Below, piece after piece: positions 51,771-60,027 of a stretch of DNA of 64,000 nt (position 1 is its first letter; each line of letters begins with the position of its first letter). The DNA comes from Tenggerimyces flavus (GTDB lineage Bacteria; Actinomycetota; Actinomycetes; Propionibacteriales; Actinopolymorphaceae), in NCBI RefSeq assembly GCF_016907715.1, contig NZ_JAFBCM010000001.1, positions 2,356,001 through 2,420,000 of the forward strand. Direction: 5' to 3'. Under the pieces are notes generated by a model. It ran no database searches and was not told the origin of the DNA. It saw only the letters and a program-made list of their open reading frames with translations. Both the position numbers and the translations under genes were made by a program.

Positions 51771-53027
51771 CTAGAGACGGTCGTGCACGGGGCCGAGCTT
51801 GGCGCGCGCGTACAGGTCGGCCCACTCCGCCGAGCCGTCGTCGACGCGGACGTCCATCTTCGCGCCGCGTTCCTGCACGGGGTGGTTCCCGGCGAGGAAG
51901 TCCGCCCAGGTCTGCGACATGTGCGCGTAGTGCACCGCCCGCCCGTGCGGCCACGAGACGGTGAGGAGGTGCCGGCGGCCGGGGAGCTCGTACGGCGGCT
52001 CCATCCGCAAGCGCTCCAGCGCCTCCTCGTCGACCTCGACACCGAGCCCCGGAGCGTCCGGCGCCTTCACGTACCCGTCGCGAATCGTCAACGGGTCAAC
52101 AAGAAGATCATCGGAGTAGTTGTTCATCACGGTCACCGCGGGCCAGCGCGCGTGGCTCATCACCGAGCCGAGCTGCGCGACCATCGCCGTGGTGATGCCG
52201 GTGCCGACGAGCTGGATCCAGTAGTTCTTGCCGAACTCGGCGCTGATCGCGTTGTACCTGATCATCGCCTGGACGCCGACGTCCATCACGAACCCGTCGG
52301 TGGTCTCGTTCTTCAACACCGGAACGAGCGGATGCCCCTTGACGTGAACGGCCAACGGGCGCGCGACCTTCTCCCGCAGCTGCCGGTAGCCCTCGATGTC
52401 CGGGTGCGGGATCGGCGTCTCGTAGATCGCGATCTTCTCCATCGTGTCCAGCTCGCGGAGCACCGGTGTCGCCTCGCCGACGGACAGCAGCATGGAGTTC
52501 CAGTCGACGTCGAGCCGGTACTCCGGTGGCGTCGCGGCACTCACCTGCGCGACCTGCTCGTACACGTCGATCCACGGCCGCACCTTGAACTTGTGGAACG
52601 TGTAGCCGGCCGCGACCGCGTCGCGGGCCTCCTCGGCGAGCACCTCCGGAGGCATCTTGGTGTTCCACCAGGCGATCGGGCACCACTCGCGAACGCGCCG
52701 ACCGATCAGCGCCGACGCGGGAACACCGTTCGCCTTGCCGACGAGGTCGTAGATCGCCATCTGCAACCCCGGGCCGAGTGAGTCGTCGGCGAGGAAGTCG
52801 GCGGGGTTGCCGCCCTTCACCCGAGCGACGGCCTCGTCGGTGACGTTTCCCCAGCCATAGTGGGGAAGTGTCTCGCCCCAGCCGGTGATGCCGGCGTCGG
52901 TGTGGACACGGATGACCTCGACCACACTCCAGTTCCACACCAGCAGGGCGTTCCACTCGTGGGCGCGCGGTGTAAACGGGACGTTGACAACGATCCGTTC
53001 GACCTCGGTGATCTTCAGGGCTGCCAT
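51771..53027 (-). CDS. Enolase-superfamily (mandelate racemase/muconate lactonizing) enzyme
   Basis: 418-residue TIM-barrel enzyme of the enolase superfamily, which abstracts a proton next to a carboxylate, often on sugar acids or lactones. The capping domain (about 1-125) includes GITGWGETLPHYGWG, and the barrel has the KFKVR motif with Lys146-x-Lys148. RLDVDWN and AIYETPIPH supply two metal-ligand positions. The third ligand strand reads LAVHVKGHP, without the usual Glu, so the metal site is odd. TATCGT (53040-53035) is 7 nt before the ATG. The substrate is unknown. Confidence 0.85.
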   Translation of the reverse strand: MAALKITEVERIVVNVPFTPRAHEWNALLVWNWSVVEVIRVHTDAGITGWGETLPHYGWGNVTDEAVARVKGGNPADFLADDSLGPGLQMAIYDLVGKANGVPASALIGRRVREWCPIAWWNTKMPPEVLAEEARDAVAAGYTFHKFKVRPWIDVYEQVAQVSAATPPEYRLDVDWNSMLLSVGEATPVLRELDTMEKIAIYETPIPHPDIEGYRQLREKVARPLAVHVKGHPLVPVLKNETTDGFVMDVGVQAMIRYNAISAEFGKNYWIQLVGTGITTAMVAQLGSVMSHARWPAVTVMNNYSDDLLVDPLTIRDGYVKAPDAPGLGVEVDEEALERLRMEPPYELPGRRHLLTVSWPHGRAVHYAHMSQTWADFLAGNHPVQERGAKMDVRVDDGSAEWADLYARAKLGPVHDRL

Positions 53028-53099
53028 GGCTTCGACGATAGCGATCTTGGCTTACGCACGTGGGGTTCGTGGCCGGACTCGGATAGCCTCGCGGACGAG

Positions 53100-54905
53100 A
53101 TGGCTACCAACCTCGTCAACATCGAACGCGTCGACAAGGCGTACGGCGTCCGACCGCTGCTTTCAAGTGTGAGCCTGGGCATCGCCGAGGGCGAACGGAT
53201 CGGCGTCGTCGGCCGCAACGGCGACGGCAAGACCACGCTGCTGCGGTTGCTCGCGCGGACCGAACAGCCCGACGCCGGGCGGATCACGCACGCCGGCGGG
53301 CTGCGGGTCGGCATGCTCGCGCAGCAGGACGCGCTACCCGGGCCGTCCGTTGCCGAGGCGGTGCTGCCGGGGCGGTCGGTGGACGAGGCGGTGCGCGACC
53401 GGCGCGTACGCGACGTGCTCGCCGGGCTGCTCGCCGACGTGCCGCTGGACCGTACTCTCGACGGCCTGTCGGGTGGCGAGCTGCGGCGGGTGTCGCTGGC
53501 GCGGGTGCTGGTCGCCGACCACGACCTGCTGCTGCTGGACGAGCCGACGAACCACCTGGACATCGAGGTCACGGACTGGCTCGCGCGGACGTTGGTGGAG
53601 CGGTCGGAGGCGCTGGTCGTGGTGACGCACGACCGCTGGTTCCTGGACGCGGTGTGCACGCAGACGTGGGAGGTCGCGGACGGCGAGGTCTCGTCGTACG
53701 AGGGCGGGTACGCGGCGTACGTCTTGGCGAAGGCCGAACGGATGCGGCTCGCGGACACCGTCGAGACGCGGCGGCAGAACCTGATGCGCAAGGAGCTCGC
53801 CTGGCTGCGGCGCGGTGCGCCGGCGCGTACGTCGAAGCCGAAGTTCCGCCTGGACGCGGCGTCCGCGCTGATCGAGGACGAGCCGCCGCCGCGGGACTCG
53901 GTCGGGCTGGCGAAGTTCGCGACGACACGGTTGGGCAAGACCGTGCTGGAGCTCGAGGACGTGGACGTCGTCCGCGGCGCACGTTCGCTGCTGTCGCGGG
54001 TGACGTGGCAGCTCGGGCCGGGCGACCGGATCGGGCTCGTGGGGGTGAACGGGTCGGGCAAGACGTCGTTGCTGCGCGTACTGTCCGGCGCCGATGCGCC
54101 GACAGCCGGTCGGCTGGTGACGGGGCGGACGGTGTCGTTGGCGCATCTCACGCAGTCGTTGGAGGGGCTCGATCTCACCGATCGCGTGCAGTCGTCGGTG
54201 GAGGACATCCGGCGGGTGATCAAGCTGGCGCCGACGAACATCCGGCCCGGCGCGGTGGGGCGGCGACCCGTTCCCACCTCCGGTCCCGAGGTGTCGGCGG
54301 TGTCGCTGCTGGAGCGCTTCGGCTTCCGCGGCGACGCGCTGTCGGCGCGGATCGGTGACCTGTCGGGTGGCGAACGGCGGCGCCTGCAGCTCCTGCGGTT
54401 GCTGATCGCGGAGCCGAACGTGCTGCTGCTGGACGAGCCGACGAACGACCTGGACATCGACACGCTGCAGGTGATCGAGGACTACCTCGACGCGTGGCCG
54501 GGGTCGATGATCGTGGTGTCGCACGACCGGTACTTCCTCGAGCGGGTCTGCGACACCGTGTGGGCATTGGTCGGCGACGGCTCGCTGGCGAACCTGCCCG
54601 GCGGCGTCGAGGAGTACCTCGCCCGCCGCCGCGCCGACGCCTCCGCCGTTCCGGTCGCGACTGCCGAGTCCACGGCACGTACGTCCGACGCGGCCGAGCA
54701 GCGGGCGGCGAAGAAGGAGTTGGCGAAGCTGGAACGCCAGCTGTCTCGGCTGACCGCGCGCGAGGAGCAGCTGCACGGCGACCTTGCCGCGCACGCCGCG
54801 GACTACGAGCGGTTGATGAAGCTCGACGAGGAGCTGCGTACGGTGAAGGCCGAACGGGAGGACGTCGAGACCCGCTGGCTCGAGCTCGCCGAGGCCGCGG
54901 AGTGA
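53100..54905 (+). CDS. ABC-F family ATPase (Uup-like)
   Basis: 601-residue soluble ABC-F protein with two ATPase domains and no membrane part; such proteins act on ribosomes or protect them. Walker A 1 is GRNGDGKTT (38-46) and Walker A 2 is GVNGSGKTS. The signatures are LSGGELRRVSLAR and LSGGERRRLQLLR, with LLLLDEPTNHLD and VLLLDEPTNDLD. A C-terminal coiled coil (about 525-600, AKKELAKLERQLSRL) resembles Uup. In streptomycetes this gene commonly follows ispE. TAGCCT (53084-53089) is 10 nt before the ATG. Confidence 0.93.
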   Translation: MATNLVNIERVDKAYGVRPLLSSVSLGIAEGERIGVVGRNGDGKTTLLRLLARTEQPDAGRITHAGGLRVGMLAQQDALPGPSVAEAVLPGRSVDEAVRDRRVRDVLAGLLADVPLDRTLDGLSGGELRRVSLARVLVADHDLLLLDEPTNHLDIEVTDWLARTLVERSEALVVVTHDRWFLDAVCTQTWEVADGEVSSYEGGYAAYVLAKAERMRLADTVETRRQNLMRKELAWLRRGAPARTSKPKFRLDAASALIEDEPPPRDSVGLAKFATTRLGKTVLELEDVDVVRGARSLLSRVTWQLGPGDRIGLVGVNGSGKTSLLRVLSGADAPTAGRLVTGRTVSLAHLTQSLEGLDLTDRVQSSVEDIRRVIKLAPTNIRPGAVGRRPVPTSGPEVSAVSLLERFGFRGDALSARIGDLSGGERRRLQLLRLLIAEPNVLLLDEPTNDLDIDTLQVIEDYLDAWPGSMIVVSHDRYFLERVCDTVWALVGDGSLANLPGGVEEYLARRRADASAVPVATAESTARTSDAAEQRAAKKELAKLERQLSRLTAREEQLHGDLAAHAADYERLMKLDEELRTVKAEREDVETRWLELAEAAE

Positions 54906-54959
54906 CCGGCTAGCCAATACCGCTTTACCTGGCGAGTGGGTGCTTGACGCGGGGTGTAT

Positions 54960-55003
54960 CCCACGTAGAGCGGCAAATGATCATGTAAACATGATCATTT
55001 GCC
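54960..55003. repeat. Palindromic repeat element, copy 2
   Basis: A perfect palindrome at 54972-55003: the arm GGCAAATGATCATG pairs with CATGATCATTTGCC around TAAA. The left flank CCCACGTAGAGCGGC matches the flank of copy 1 (CCCCACGTAAAGAGGCC, in reverse complement of 31141-31157). It lies between the convergent ABC-F and Rrf2 genes. Confidence 0.8.
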
Positions 55004-55108
55004 GTCACTCGGGAGCCACCGCAGAGCCCATCCGGGAGCACCCTGGGGCAGCCTGCGCGTCAGCCATGCCGAGACGCCACTACGTCGCTCCAGCCACTTT
55101 CACAGGCG

Positions 55109-55564
55109 CTAGCGAGATTTCCAGGCGTCGGGGCGGGCGATCAGGTCTCGTACGTGCGGCGGGAGGTCGCCGGTGACGACGTCGGAGAGGCTCGTCTGGT
55201 CGAGCACGCTGCGGACGGCCGCGCGGGTGGCGATCCAGACGGTTTGCAGGTGCTCGGCGACGCCTTCGTACTGGGCCTGCTCGGGGCGCATCCCGCGCAC
55301 GCCGGCCAGCGGGCCGTCGACGGCGCGGATGACCTCGCCGACGAAGATCTCCGAGGCGGGCTGAGCCAGGCGGTAGCCGCCTTCGGCGCCGCGGTGGGAG
55401 CGGACGAGGCCGGCACGGCGCAGGTCGGCGAGGATCGCCTCAAGGAACTTGTGCGGCAGGCCTTGCGACTCGGCGAGCGTGGCCGCGTTCAGGGTCGGAG
55501 CTTGCGCGGCGGCGAGCTCCAGCATCGCTCGTACCGCATAGTCCGCTCGCGCCGAGATCTGCAC
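55109..55564 (-). CDS. Rrf2 family transcriptional regulator
   Basis: 151-residue winged-helix regulator starting MQISARADYAVRAMLELA, typical of Rrf2. The recognition helix region is LNAATLAESQGLPHKFLEAI, and the wing has HRGAEGGYRLAQPASE. It has no cysteine, so it cannot bind an Fe-S cluster as IscR and NsrR do; it resembles CymR-like members, which respond to cysteine synthesis proteins. It lies downstream of the MarR gene on the same strand. No target site is identified. Confidence 0.9.
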   Translation of the reverse strand: MQISARADYAVRAMLELAAAQAPTLNAATLAESQGLPHKFLEAILADLRRAGLVRSHRGAEGGYRLAQPASEIFVGEVIRAVDGPLAGVRGMRPEQAQYEGVAEHLQTVWIATRAAVRSVLDQTSLSDVVTGDLPPHVRDLIARPDAWKSR

Positions 55565-55618
55565 ACCCTCATCATGCCGTCTCGCCAGCGCGAACGCCGG
55601 GCGGCCACGGGATTTGTA

Positions 55619-56119
55619 CTAAGCCTGTTCGTCGAACGGTGCGACAAGTCGCCGCAGCAGGCCTGCCAACTGGGTCTGATCGGTGGGCGGAAGCCCGGCG
55701 AGCAGCTCGCGTTCGTAGCCCAGCAGCTCCGCCAGCGCGGCGTCGACCCGTTCCTGGCCGGCGGTCGTCAGCCGCACCCGTACGCCGCGCCGGTCGGACG
55801 GGTCCGGCCCGCGCTCGACCAGGCCCTTCGCCGCCAGCCGGTCGATCCGGTTCGTCATCGTGCCGCTCGTCACCAGCGTCTGCGTGAGCAGCCGGCCAGG
55901 CGAGAGCTCGTACGGCGGGCCAGCGCGGCGGAGCGCGGTGAGCACGTCGAACTCCCACGTCTCCAGGTCGTGCGCCGCGAACACCAACCGGCGCGCGCGG
56001 TCCAGGTGCCTGGCGAGCCGCGAGACGCGGGACAGGACCTCGAACGGCGACACGTCGAGCTCGGGCAGCTCGCGCTGCCACGCGGCAACGAGCCGATCGA
56101 CCTCGTCCGTACTGTTCAC
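55619..56119 (-). CDS. tamR: MarR family regulator, TamR-like
   Basis: 166-residue MarR regulator, divergent from a trans-aconitate methyltransferase gene, the arrangement described for TamR of Streptomyces, which senses trans-aconitate and citrate. The N-terminal extension VDRLVAAWQRELPELDVSPF is typical of the UrtR/TamR group, followed by WEFDVLTALRRAG, SGTMTNRIDRLAAKGLVERG and DRRGVRVRLTTAG (winged helix and wing). TAGGCT (56131-56126) is 6 nt before the GTG. Two palindromic operators lie in the spacer between the genes. Confidence 0.85.
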   Translation of the reverse strand: MNSTDEVDRLVAAWQRELPELDVSPFEVLSRVSRLARHLDRARRLVFAAHDLETWEFDVLTALRRAGPPYELSPGRLLTQTLVTSGTMTNRIDRLAAKGLVERGPDPSDRRGVRVRLTTAGQERVDAALAELLGYERELLAGLPPTDQTQLAGLLRRLVAPFDEQA

Positions 56120-56155
56120 AACGCAAGCCTAGTCCGTGCGACGGGCGATCAAGAG

Positions 56156-56202
56156 TCTTGACATCGAGATATGTGGACAGGCAAACTCTCTCGATGTCGA
56201 GA
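56156..56202. promoter_or_regulatory. Two MarR-type operators between tamR and tam
   Basis: Site 1, TCTTGACATCGAGA at 56156-56169, has one mismatch. Site 2, TCTCGATGTCGAGA at 56189-56202, is a perfect palindrome. Both are followed by TA (TCGAGATA). Their starts are 33 bp apart, about three helical turns, so two dimers would sit on the same face. Site 1 contains TTGACA, a possible -35 box for tam. Confidence 0.8.
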
Positions 56203-56222
56203 TACCGCGTCTGAGGAGGGTC

Positions 56223-57005
56223 ATGACCGTCGTCTGGGATCCGGGCAAGTACCTGCAGTTCGCGAACGAGCGCGGCCGCCCGTTCGGCGACCTGCTGGCG
56301 CGCGTGGGCGCGACCGATCCTTCGTACGTCGTCGATCTGGGCTGCGGGCCGGGCAACCTGACCGCGACGCTGCTCGATCGGTGGCCTGGCGCGTACGTCG
56401 AGGGCCTGGACTCGAGCGCGGAGATGATCTCGAGCGCGCTGGCACTGAGCCAGCCGGGGCGGTTGGAGTTCACCGTCGGCGACCTGCGCGCGTGGGCGCC
56501 GAGCCGGCCGGTCGACGTGCTGGTGAGCAACGCGACGTTGCAGTGGGTGCCCGACCACATCTCGGTGCTTCCCGACCTGGTGGAGAAGCTCGCGCCGGGT
56601 GGGTGGATCGCGATCCAGATGCCGGGCAACTTCGACGCGCCGACGCACACGATCCTGCGTGCGCTTGCTGAGTCGCCGGAGTTCGCGGGCTTCGTGCCGC
56701 TGTCGACGTTCCGGCCTGCGGTCGAGGCGCCGGAGCGCTATCTCGAGGTGCTCGACTGGGCCGGCTGCACCGTCGACGCCTGGGAGACCACGTACCTGCA
56801 CGTGTTGGAGGGTGAGGACGCGGCGTTCGAATGGATCAAGGGAACGGGCGCGCGGCCGATCCTGCAGGCTTTGCCCGACGACGTCCGGCCCGCGTTCGAG
56901 GCGGAGTACCGGTCGCGGCTGCGTTCGGCCTATCCGGCGCACTCGTACGGGACCGTGCTCTCCTACCGGCGGGTGTTCGCGGTGGGGCGGAAGGACGAGG
57001 CATGA
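56223..57005 (+). CDS. tam: Trans-aconitate 2-methyltransferase
   Basis: SAM-dependent methyltransferase of 260 residues that methylates trans-aconitate, an inhibitor of aconitase formed from cis-aconitate. It starts MTVVWDPGKYLQFANERGRP, with SAM motif I VVDLGCGPGNLTATLL (about 36-51) and the family block VSNATLQWVPDH. GAGGAGGG precedes the ATG. It is the first gene of an operon with an acetyltransferase (4-bp overlap) and a VOC protein. Control by the divergent TamR through two operators is likely. Confidence 0.92.
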   Translation: MTVVWDPGKYLQFANERGRPFGDLLARVGATDPSYVVDLGCGPGNLTATLLDRWPGAYVEGLDSSAEMISSALALSQPGRLEFTVGDLRAWAPSRPVDVLVSNATLQWVPDHISVLPDLVEKLAPGGWIAIQMPGNFDAPTHTILRALAESPEFAGFVPLSTFRPAVEAPERYLEVLDWAGCTVDAWETTYLHVLEGEDAAFEWIKGTGARPILQALPDDVRPAFEAEYRSRLRSAYPAHSYGTVLSYRRVFAVGRKDEA

Positions 57006-57472
57006 GCCTGGTCATTCGGGAGGCCGTTGCCGCGGATCTCCCACCGCTGTTGAGGATGCTCGCCGAGGACTCGATTCGCGAGGTTGCCGAGAACGTTCCC
57101 AGCTCGTCGGAGGTGGACGGTCGGTACGTGTGCGCGTTCGCCCAGATCGCCGCCGATCCGAACTCGCTCCTGCTCGTCGCCGAGCTCTCCGGTGAGCTGG
57201 TCGCGACCGCGCAGCTGAACTTCATCCGTCAGCTCAGCTACTTCGGTGGGCTGATCGCGCAGGTCGAGTCCGTTCGTACGGTCTCGCACCTTCGCGGGCA
57301 GGGGATCGGAAAGACCTTGATGGACTGGGTGATCGACGAGTCGCGGCGCCGCGGGTGTGCGCGGCTGCAGCTGACGACGAACGTGGCGAGGGTCGATGCG
57401 CATCGGTTCTACGAGCGCCTCGGGTTCAAGGCGAGTCACGTCGGCATGAAGCTGTATCTGCGGGAGGGCTGA
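57002..57472 (+). CDS. GNAT family N-acetyltransferase
   Basis: 156-residue GNAT protein with the CoA loop VESVRTVSHLRGQGIGKTLM (about 89-108) and CARLQLTTNVARVDAHRFYE typical of the last half. The ATG overlaps the tam stop and the stop overlaps the VOC start, so the genes are coupled. Substrate and link to trans-aconitate metabolism are unknown. Confidence 0.9.
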   Translation: MSLVIREAVAADLPPLLRMLAEDSIREVAENVPSSSEVDGRYVCAFAQIAADPNSLLLVAELSGELVATAQLNFIRQLSYFGGLIAQVESVRTVSHLRGQGIGKTLMDWVIDESRRRGCARLQLTTNVARVDAHRFYERLGFKASHVGMKLYLREG

Positions 57473-57843
57473 TGAGGCTGCATCACGTTCAGGTGTCCTG
57501 TCCTGCTGGCGGAGAGGACGCCGCTCGCGCGTTCTACGCGTCGACGCTCGAACTGGTCGAGGTCGCGAAGCCTCCCGCTTTGGCGGCTCGGGGTGGTGCC
57601 TGGTTCCGTTCCGCGGACGGTGCGGTCGAGGTGCACGTGGGCGTCGAACAGGAGTTTCGCCCAGCCCGCAAGGCACATCCGGCGTTCCTCGTCGACGATC
57701 TCGACCGCGTGGCCGCCCGGTTGGAACGTGGCGGCTACGCGGTCGAGCGGGACGCGCTGTTTCCTGGCTACCTGCGCCTCTACACCGCGGATGGTGCGGG
57801 CAATCGGATCGAGATCATGCAGCCTGCTTCTTCGTCAGGGTGA
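57472..57843 (+). CDS. VOC superfamily (glyoxalase-like) protein
   Basis: 123-residue vicinal-oxygen-chelate fold made of two beta-alpha-beta-beta-beta modules. Metal-ligand-like residues are the His in MRLHHVQVSCPAGGE, VEVHVGV and NRIEIMQ with the terminal Glu. Members include glyoxalases, dioxygenases and resistance proteins; no specific type fits. It is the third gene of the tam operon, and its last 29 bp overlap the convergent transporter gene. Confidence 0.9.
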   Translation: MRLHHVQVSCPAGGEDAARAFYASTLELVEVAKPPALAARGGAWFRSADGAVEVHVGVEQEFRPARKAHPAFLVDDLDRVAARLERGGYAVERDALFPGYLRLYTADGAGNRIEIMQPASSSG

Positions 57844-59203
57844 ACGCGACCAGAGCGGCGGCGAGGATCAGGGTGCCGCTGACCGTGAACGCGAGCTGGT
57901 AGCCGCTGGCGAGCGCGGCGGTTGCTCGTTCGCCCACGCTCGTGAGGTGGTCGGCGCGGGACGTCGCGAGCGCGGCGAGGACCGCGACGCCGAGCGCTCC
58001 ACCGACCTGCATCGTGGTGTTCGCGAGGCCTGACGCGAGACCGGCGTCGTCCGGCGCGACGTCGGACATCGTGAGGCTGTTGATCGACGGCAGCGAGAGC
58101 CCGCCGCCCACGCCCAGCACGATCAGCGCGGGCAGGACGGGGAAGACGTAGCCGCTGTTCTCCGTTGCCTGCATGAGAATCACGAACCCGACGGCGAGGA
58201 AGAGCTGTCCTGCGATCAGGACGCGCCGTGGGCCGAACCTCGTGACGAGGCGGGCGGACAGGCCGAGCGAGACGATGCCGATCGCGAACGTGATGGGCAG
58301 GAACGCGAGTCCGGTGGCGAGCGCGTCGTACCCGAGGACCCGTTGCAGGTAGAGCGCGACGACGAACTGGAAGCCCATCATCGCCGCGATCATCAACATC
58401 TGTGAGATGTTCGCCGCTGTCAAGGTGCGGTTGCGGAAGATTCTCAACGGGAGCAGGGGATTCCTCGCTCGCGCCTGGCGGACGACGAAAGCGCCGAGCA
58501 GTGCGACGGACACGGCGCCGAACCAGAACGTGGGTTGGACGATCGTGTAGACGCCGAGCATGAGGCCGGCGGTGACGAGGATGCTGCCGACGACGTCCGC
58601 GCCAGCTTGGAAGCCGAGGCCGTTCTCGTTCCGCAGCACGCGGCTGGCGAGGGCGATGATCGCGATGCCGATCGGCAGGTTGACGTAGAAGACCCAGTTC
58701 CAGCCGAGCGTCTGGGTGAGGACGCCGCCGGCGAAGACGCCGATCGAGGCGCCGGCCGAGCCGACGAACGCGTACACGCCGAGCGCCTTCGCCCGCGCGA
58801 GAGGCTCGGGGAACATCGTGATGATCATGCCGAGCGCCACGGCCGTCGTCATCGCGCCGCCGACACCCTGGACGAAGCGCGCGGCGATCAGTACTCCTTG
58901 GTGGTCGGCGAGGCCGGCGGCCAGGCTGGCGATGGTGAAGATCACCAGGCCCGCGGTGAAGATGCGCTTGCGGCCGGCGAGGTCGCCGAGGCGTCCGGAG
59001 AGGAGGAGCAGGCCGCCGAACGCGATCAGGTAGGCGTTGACGATCCAGGCGAGGTTGGCCTGGGTGAAGCCGAGATCGGCCTGGATGGATGGTCCCGCGA
59101 CGGTCACGATTGTGCCGTCGAGGATGATCATCAGCTGCCCGGCGCACAAGGCGACGAGCGCGAGCCAGCGGGAGGTGGTTCTCGTCGCGAGGTCGGTGGA
59201 CAT
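57815..59203 (-). CDS. DHA2 (14-helix) MFS drug exporter
   Basis: 462-residue EmrB/QacA-type proton-driven exporter with 14 predicted helices. Motif D1-like LDGTIVTVAGPSIQADLGFT, motif A GRLGDLAGRKRIF and motif C-like GASIGVFAGGVLT are visible. ATG 59203 (MSTDLATRT) is chosen, because GGAGACC is about 8 nt upstream. It is divergent from the MBL hydrolase; the shared 101-bp spacer holds a palindrome and a TATAAT box, so the MarR gene downstream may control both. Substrates are unknown. Confidence 0.9.
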   Translation of the reverse strand: MSTDLATRTTSRWLALVALCAGQLMIILDGTIVTVAGPSIQADLGFTQANLAWIVNAYLIAFGGLLLLSGRLGDLAGRKRIFTAGLVIFTIASLAAGLADHQGVLIAARFVQGVGGAMTTAVALGMIITMFPEPLARAKALGVYAFVGSAGASIGVFAGGVLTQTLGWNWVFYVNLPIGIAIIALASRVLRNENGLGFQAGADVVGSILVTAGLMLGVYTIVQPTFWFGAVSVALLGAFVVRQARARNPLLPLRIFRNRTLTAANISQMLMIAAMMGFQFVVALYLQRVLGYDALATGLAFLPITFAIGIVSLGLSARLVTRFGPRRVLIAGQLFLAVGFVILMQATENSGYVFPVLPALIVLGVGGGLSLPSINSLTMSDVAPDDAGLASGLANTTMQVGGALGVAVLAALATSRADHLTSVGERATAALASGYQLAFTVSGTLILAAALVAFTLTKKQAA

Positions 59204-59264
59204 CGTTGGGGGTCTCCTGGGCTTGGGTAGCAAAGTCGTCTGCGCGCAGAAGAGACCGTATCAG

Positions 59265-59288
59265 ATGGTTCCGTTCAGAACTATAATT
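59265..59288 (+). promoter_or_regulatory. Operator-like palindrome and TATAAT before the MBL gene
   Basis: ATGGTTC (59265-59271) and GAACTAT (59278-59284) form an inverted repeat with one mismatched pair around CGTTCA. TATAAT (59283-59288), a perfect -10 consensus that is rare in this GC-rich window, overlaps its right end. A repressor here would block the MBL promoter and perhaps that of the divergent transporter. Confidence 0.6.
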
Positions 59289-59304
59289 TTCGGGAGTTGT
59301 TGGG

Positions 59305-60027
59305 ATGGCTGTGGAGCGGCGGGCGTTCGGCGACGTGGTGGTGTCGGCGTTGGTGGACGGGACGGGGCCGTTCTTCGAGGACCTGTCCTCGGCGTTCCCC
59401 TCGGCGGGTCTGGCCGGGGTGTGGGAGCTCGACTTCCGCTGCTTCGCGCTTCGGTTGGCCGACGGGCGGTCGGTCCTGGTCGATGCGGGGATCGGGCCTT
59501 CTGTTGCTGGGGCGGAGACGTGGACGCCGGTGCCGGGGCGGTTGCCCGCCTTGCTTTCTGAGATCTCGTTGGCGCCGGGCGACGTGTCCGCGGTGGTGTT
59601 GACGCATCTGCACAGCGATCACGTGGGGTGGGCGGTGGTCGACTCTGCGCCGTATTTTCCCAATGCCCGTTACGTTTTGCAGCGCTCGGAGTTCGAGACG
59701 GTCGGCTCGCGGGTGGTGTCGCCGCTGTTCTCGTCGGGGTTGTTGGATCTCGTCGACGGACGGTCTTTGGTGGCGCCGGGGGTGGAGGTCGTGCCGACGC
59801 CGGGGCACACGCCGGGGCATCAGTCGGTGCTGGTGGGGGAGGGGTTGGTGGTGACGGGCGACGTGCTCGTGCACGAGGTACAGCTGGCGGATCCGGAGGT
59901 GGCGTACGCGTACGAGAGCGATCCGGAGCTCGCGCGCTTCACCCGTCTGGAGCTGCTCGCGGACGCTCGTTCCCGCGGTGCGCTGCTCGCGACGTCACAC
60001 TTGCGCGAGGCGTTCGTCCTTGCCTAG
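59305..60027 (+). CDS. MBL-fold metallo-hydrolase
   Basis: 240-residue metallo-beta-lactamase-fold hydrolase with the metal motif HLHSDHVGW (HxHxDH, about 98-106), PGHTPGHQ and VTGDVLVH. It is not a true beta-lactamase type; lactonases and other hydrolases have this layout. The palindrome and TATAAT box upstream suggest tight control. It is convergent with a MarR regulator gene, which overlaps its last 4 bp. Confidence 0.9.
   Translation: MAVERRAFGDVVVSALVDGTGPFFEDLSSAFPSAGLAGVWELDFRCFALRLADGRSVLVDAGIGPSVAGAETWTPVPGRLPALLSEISLAPGDVSAVVLTHLHSDHVGWAVVDSAPYFPNARYVLQRSEFETVGSRVVSPLFSSGLLDLVDGRSLVAPGVEVVPTPGHTPGHQSVLVGEGLVVTGDVLVHEVQLADPEVAYAYESDPELARFTRLELLADARSRGALLATSHLREAFVLA

Noticed and set aside
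54940-55176. 78-codon plus frame after the ABC-F gene
   Set aside because: Covers the palindromic repeat and runs into the Rrf2 gene on the other strand; no conserved protein features.
57472-57843. Fosfomycin- or bleomycin-resistance VOC protein
   Set aside because: The VOC fold is clear but the specific metal and substrate residues of those resistance families are not recognisable, and the operon context points elsewhere.
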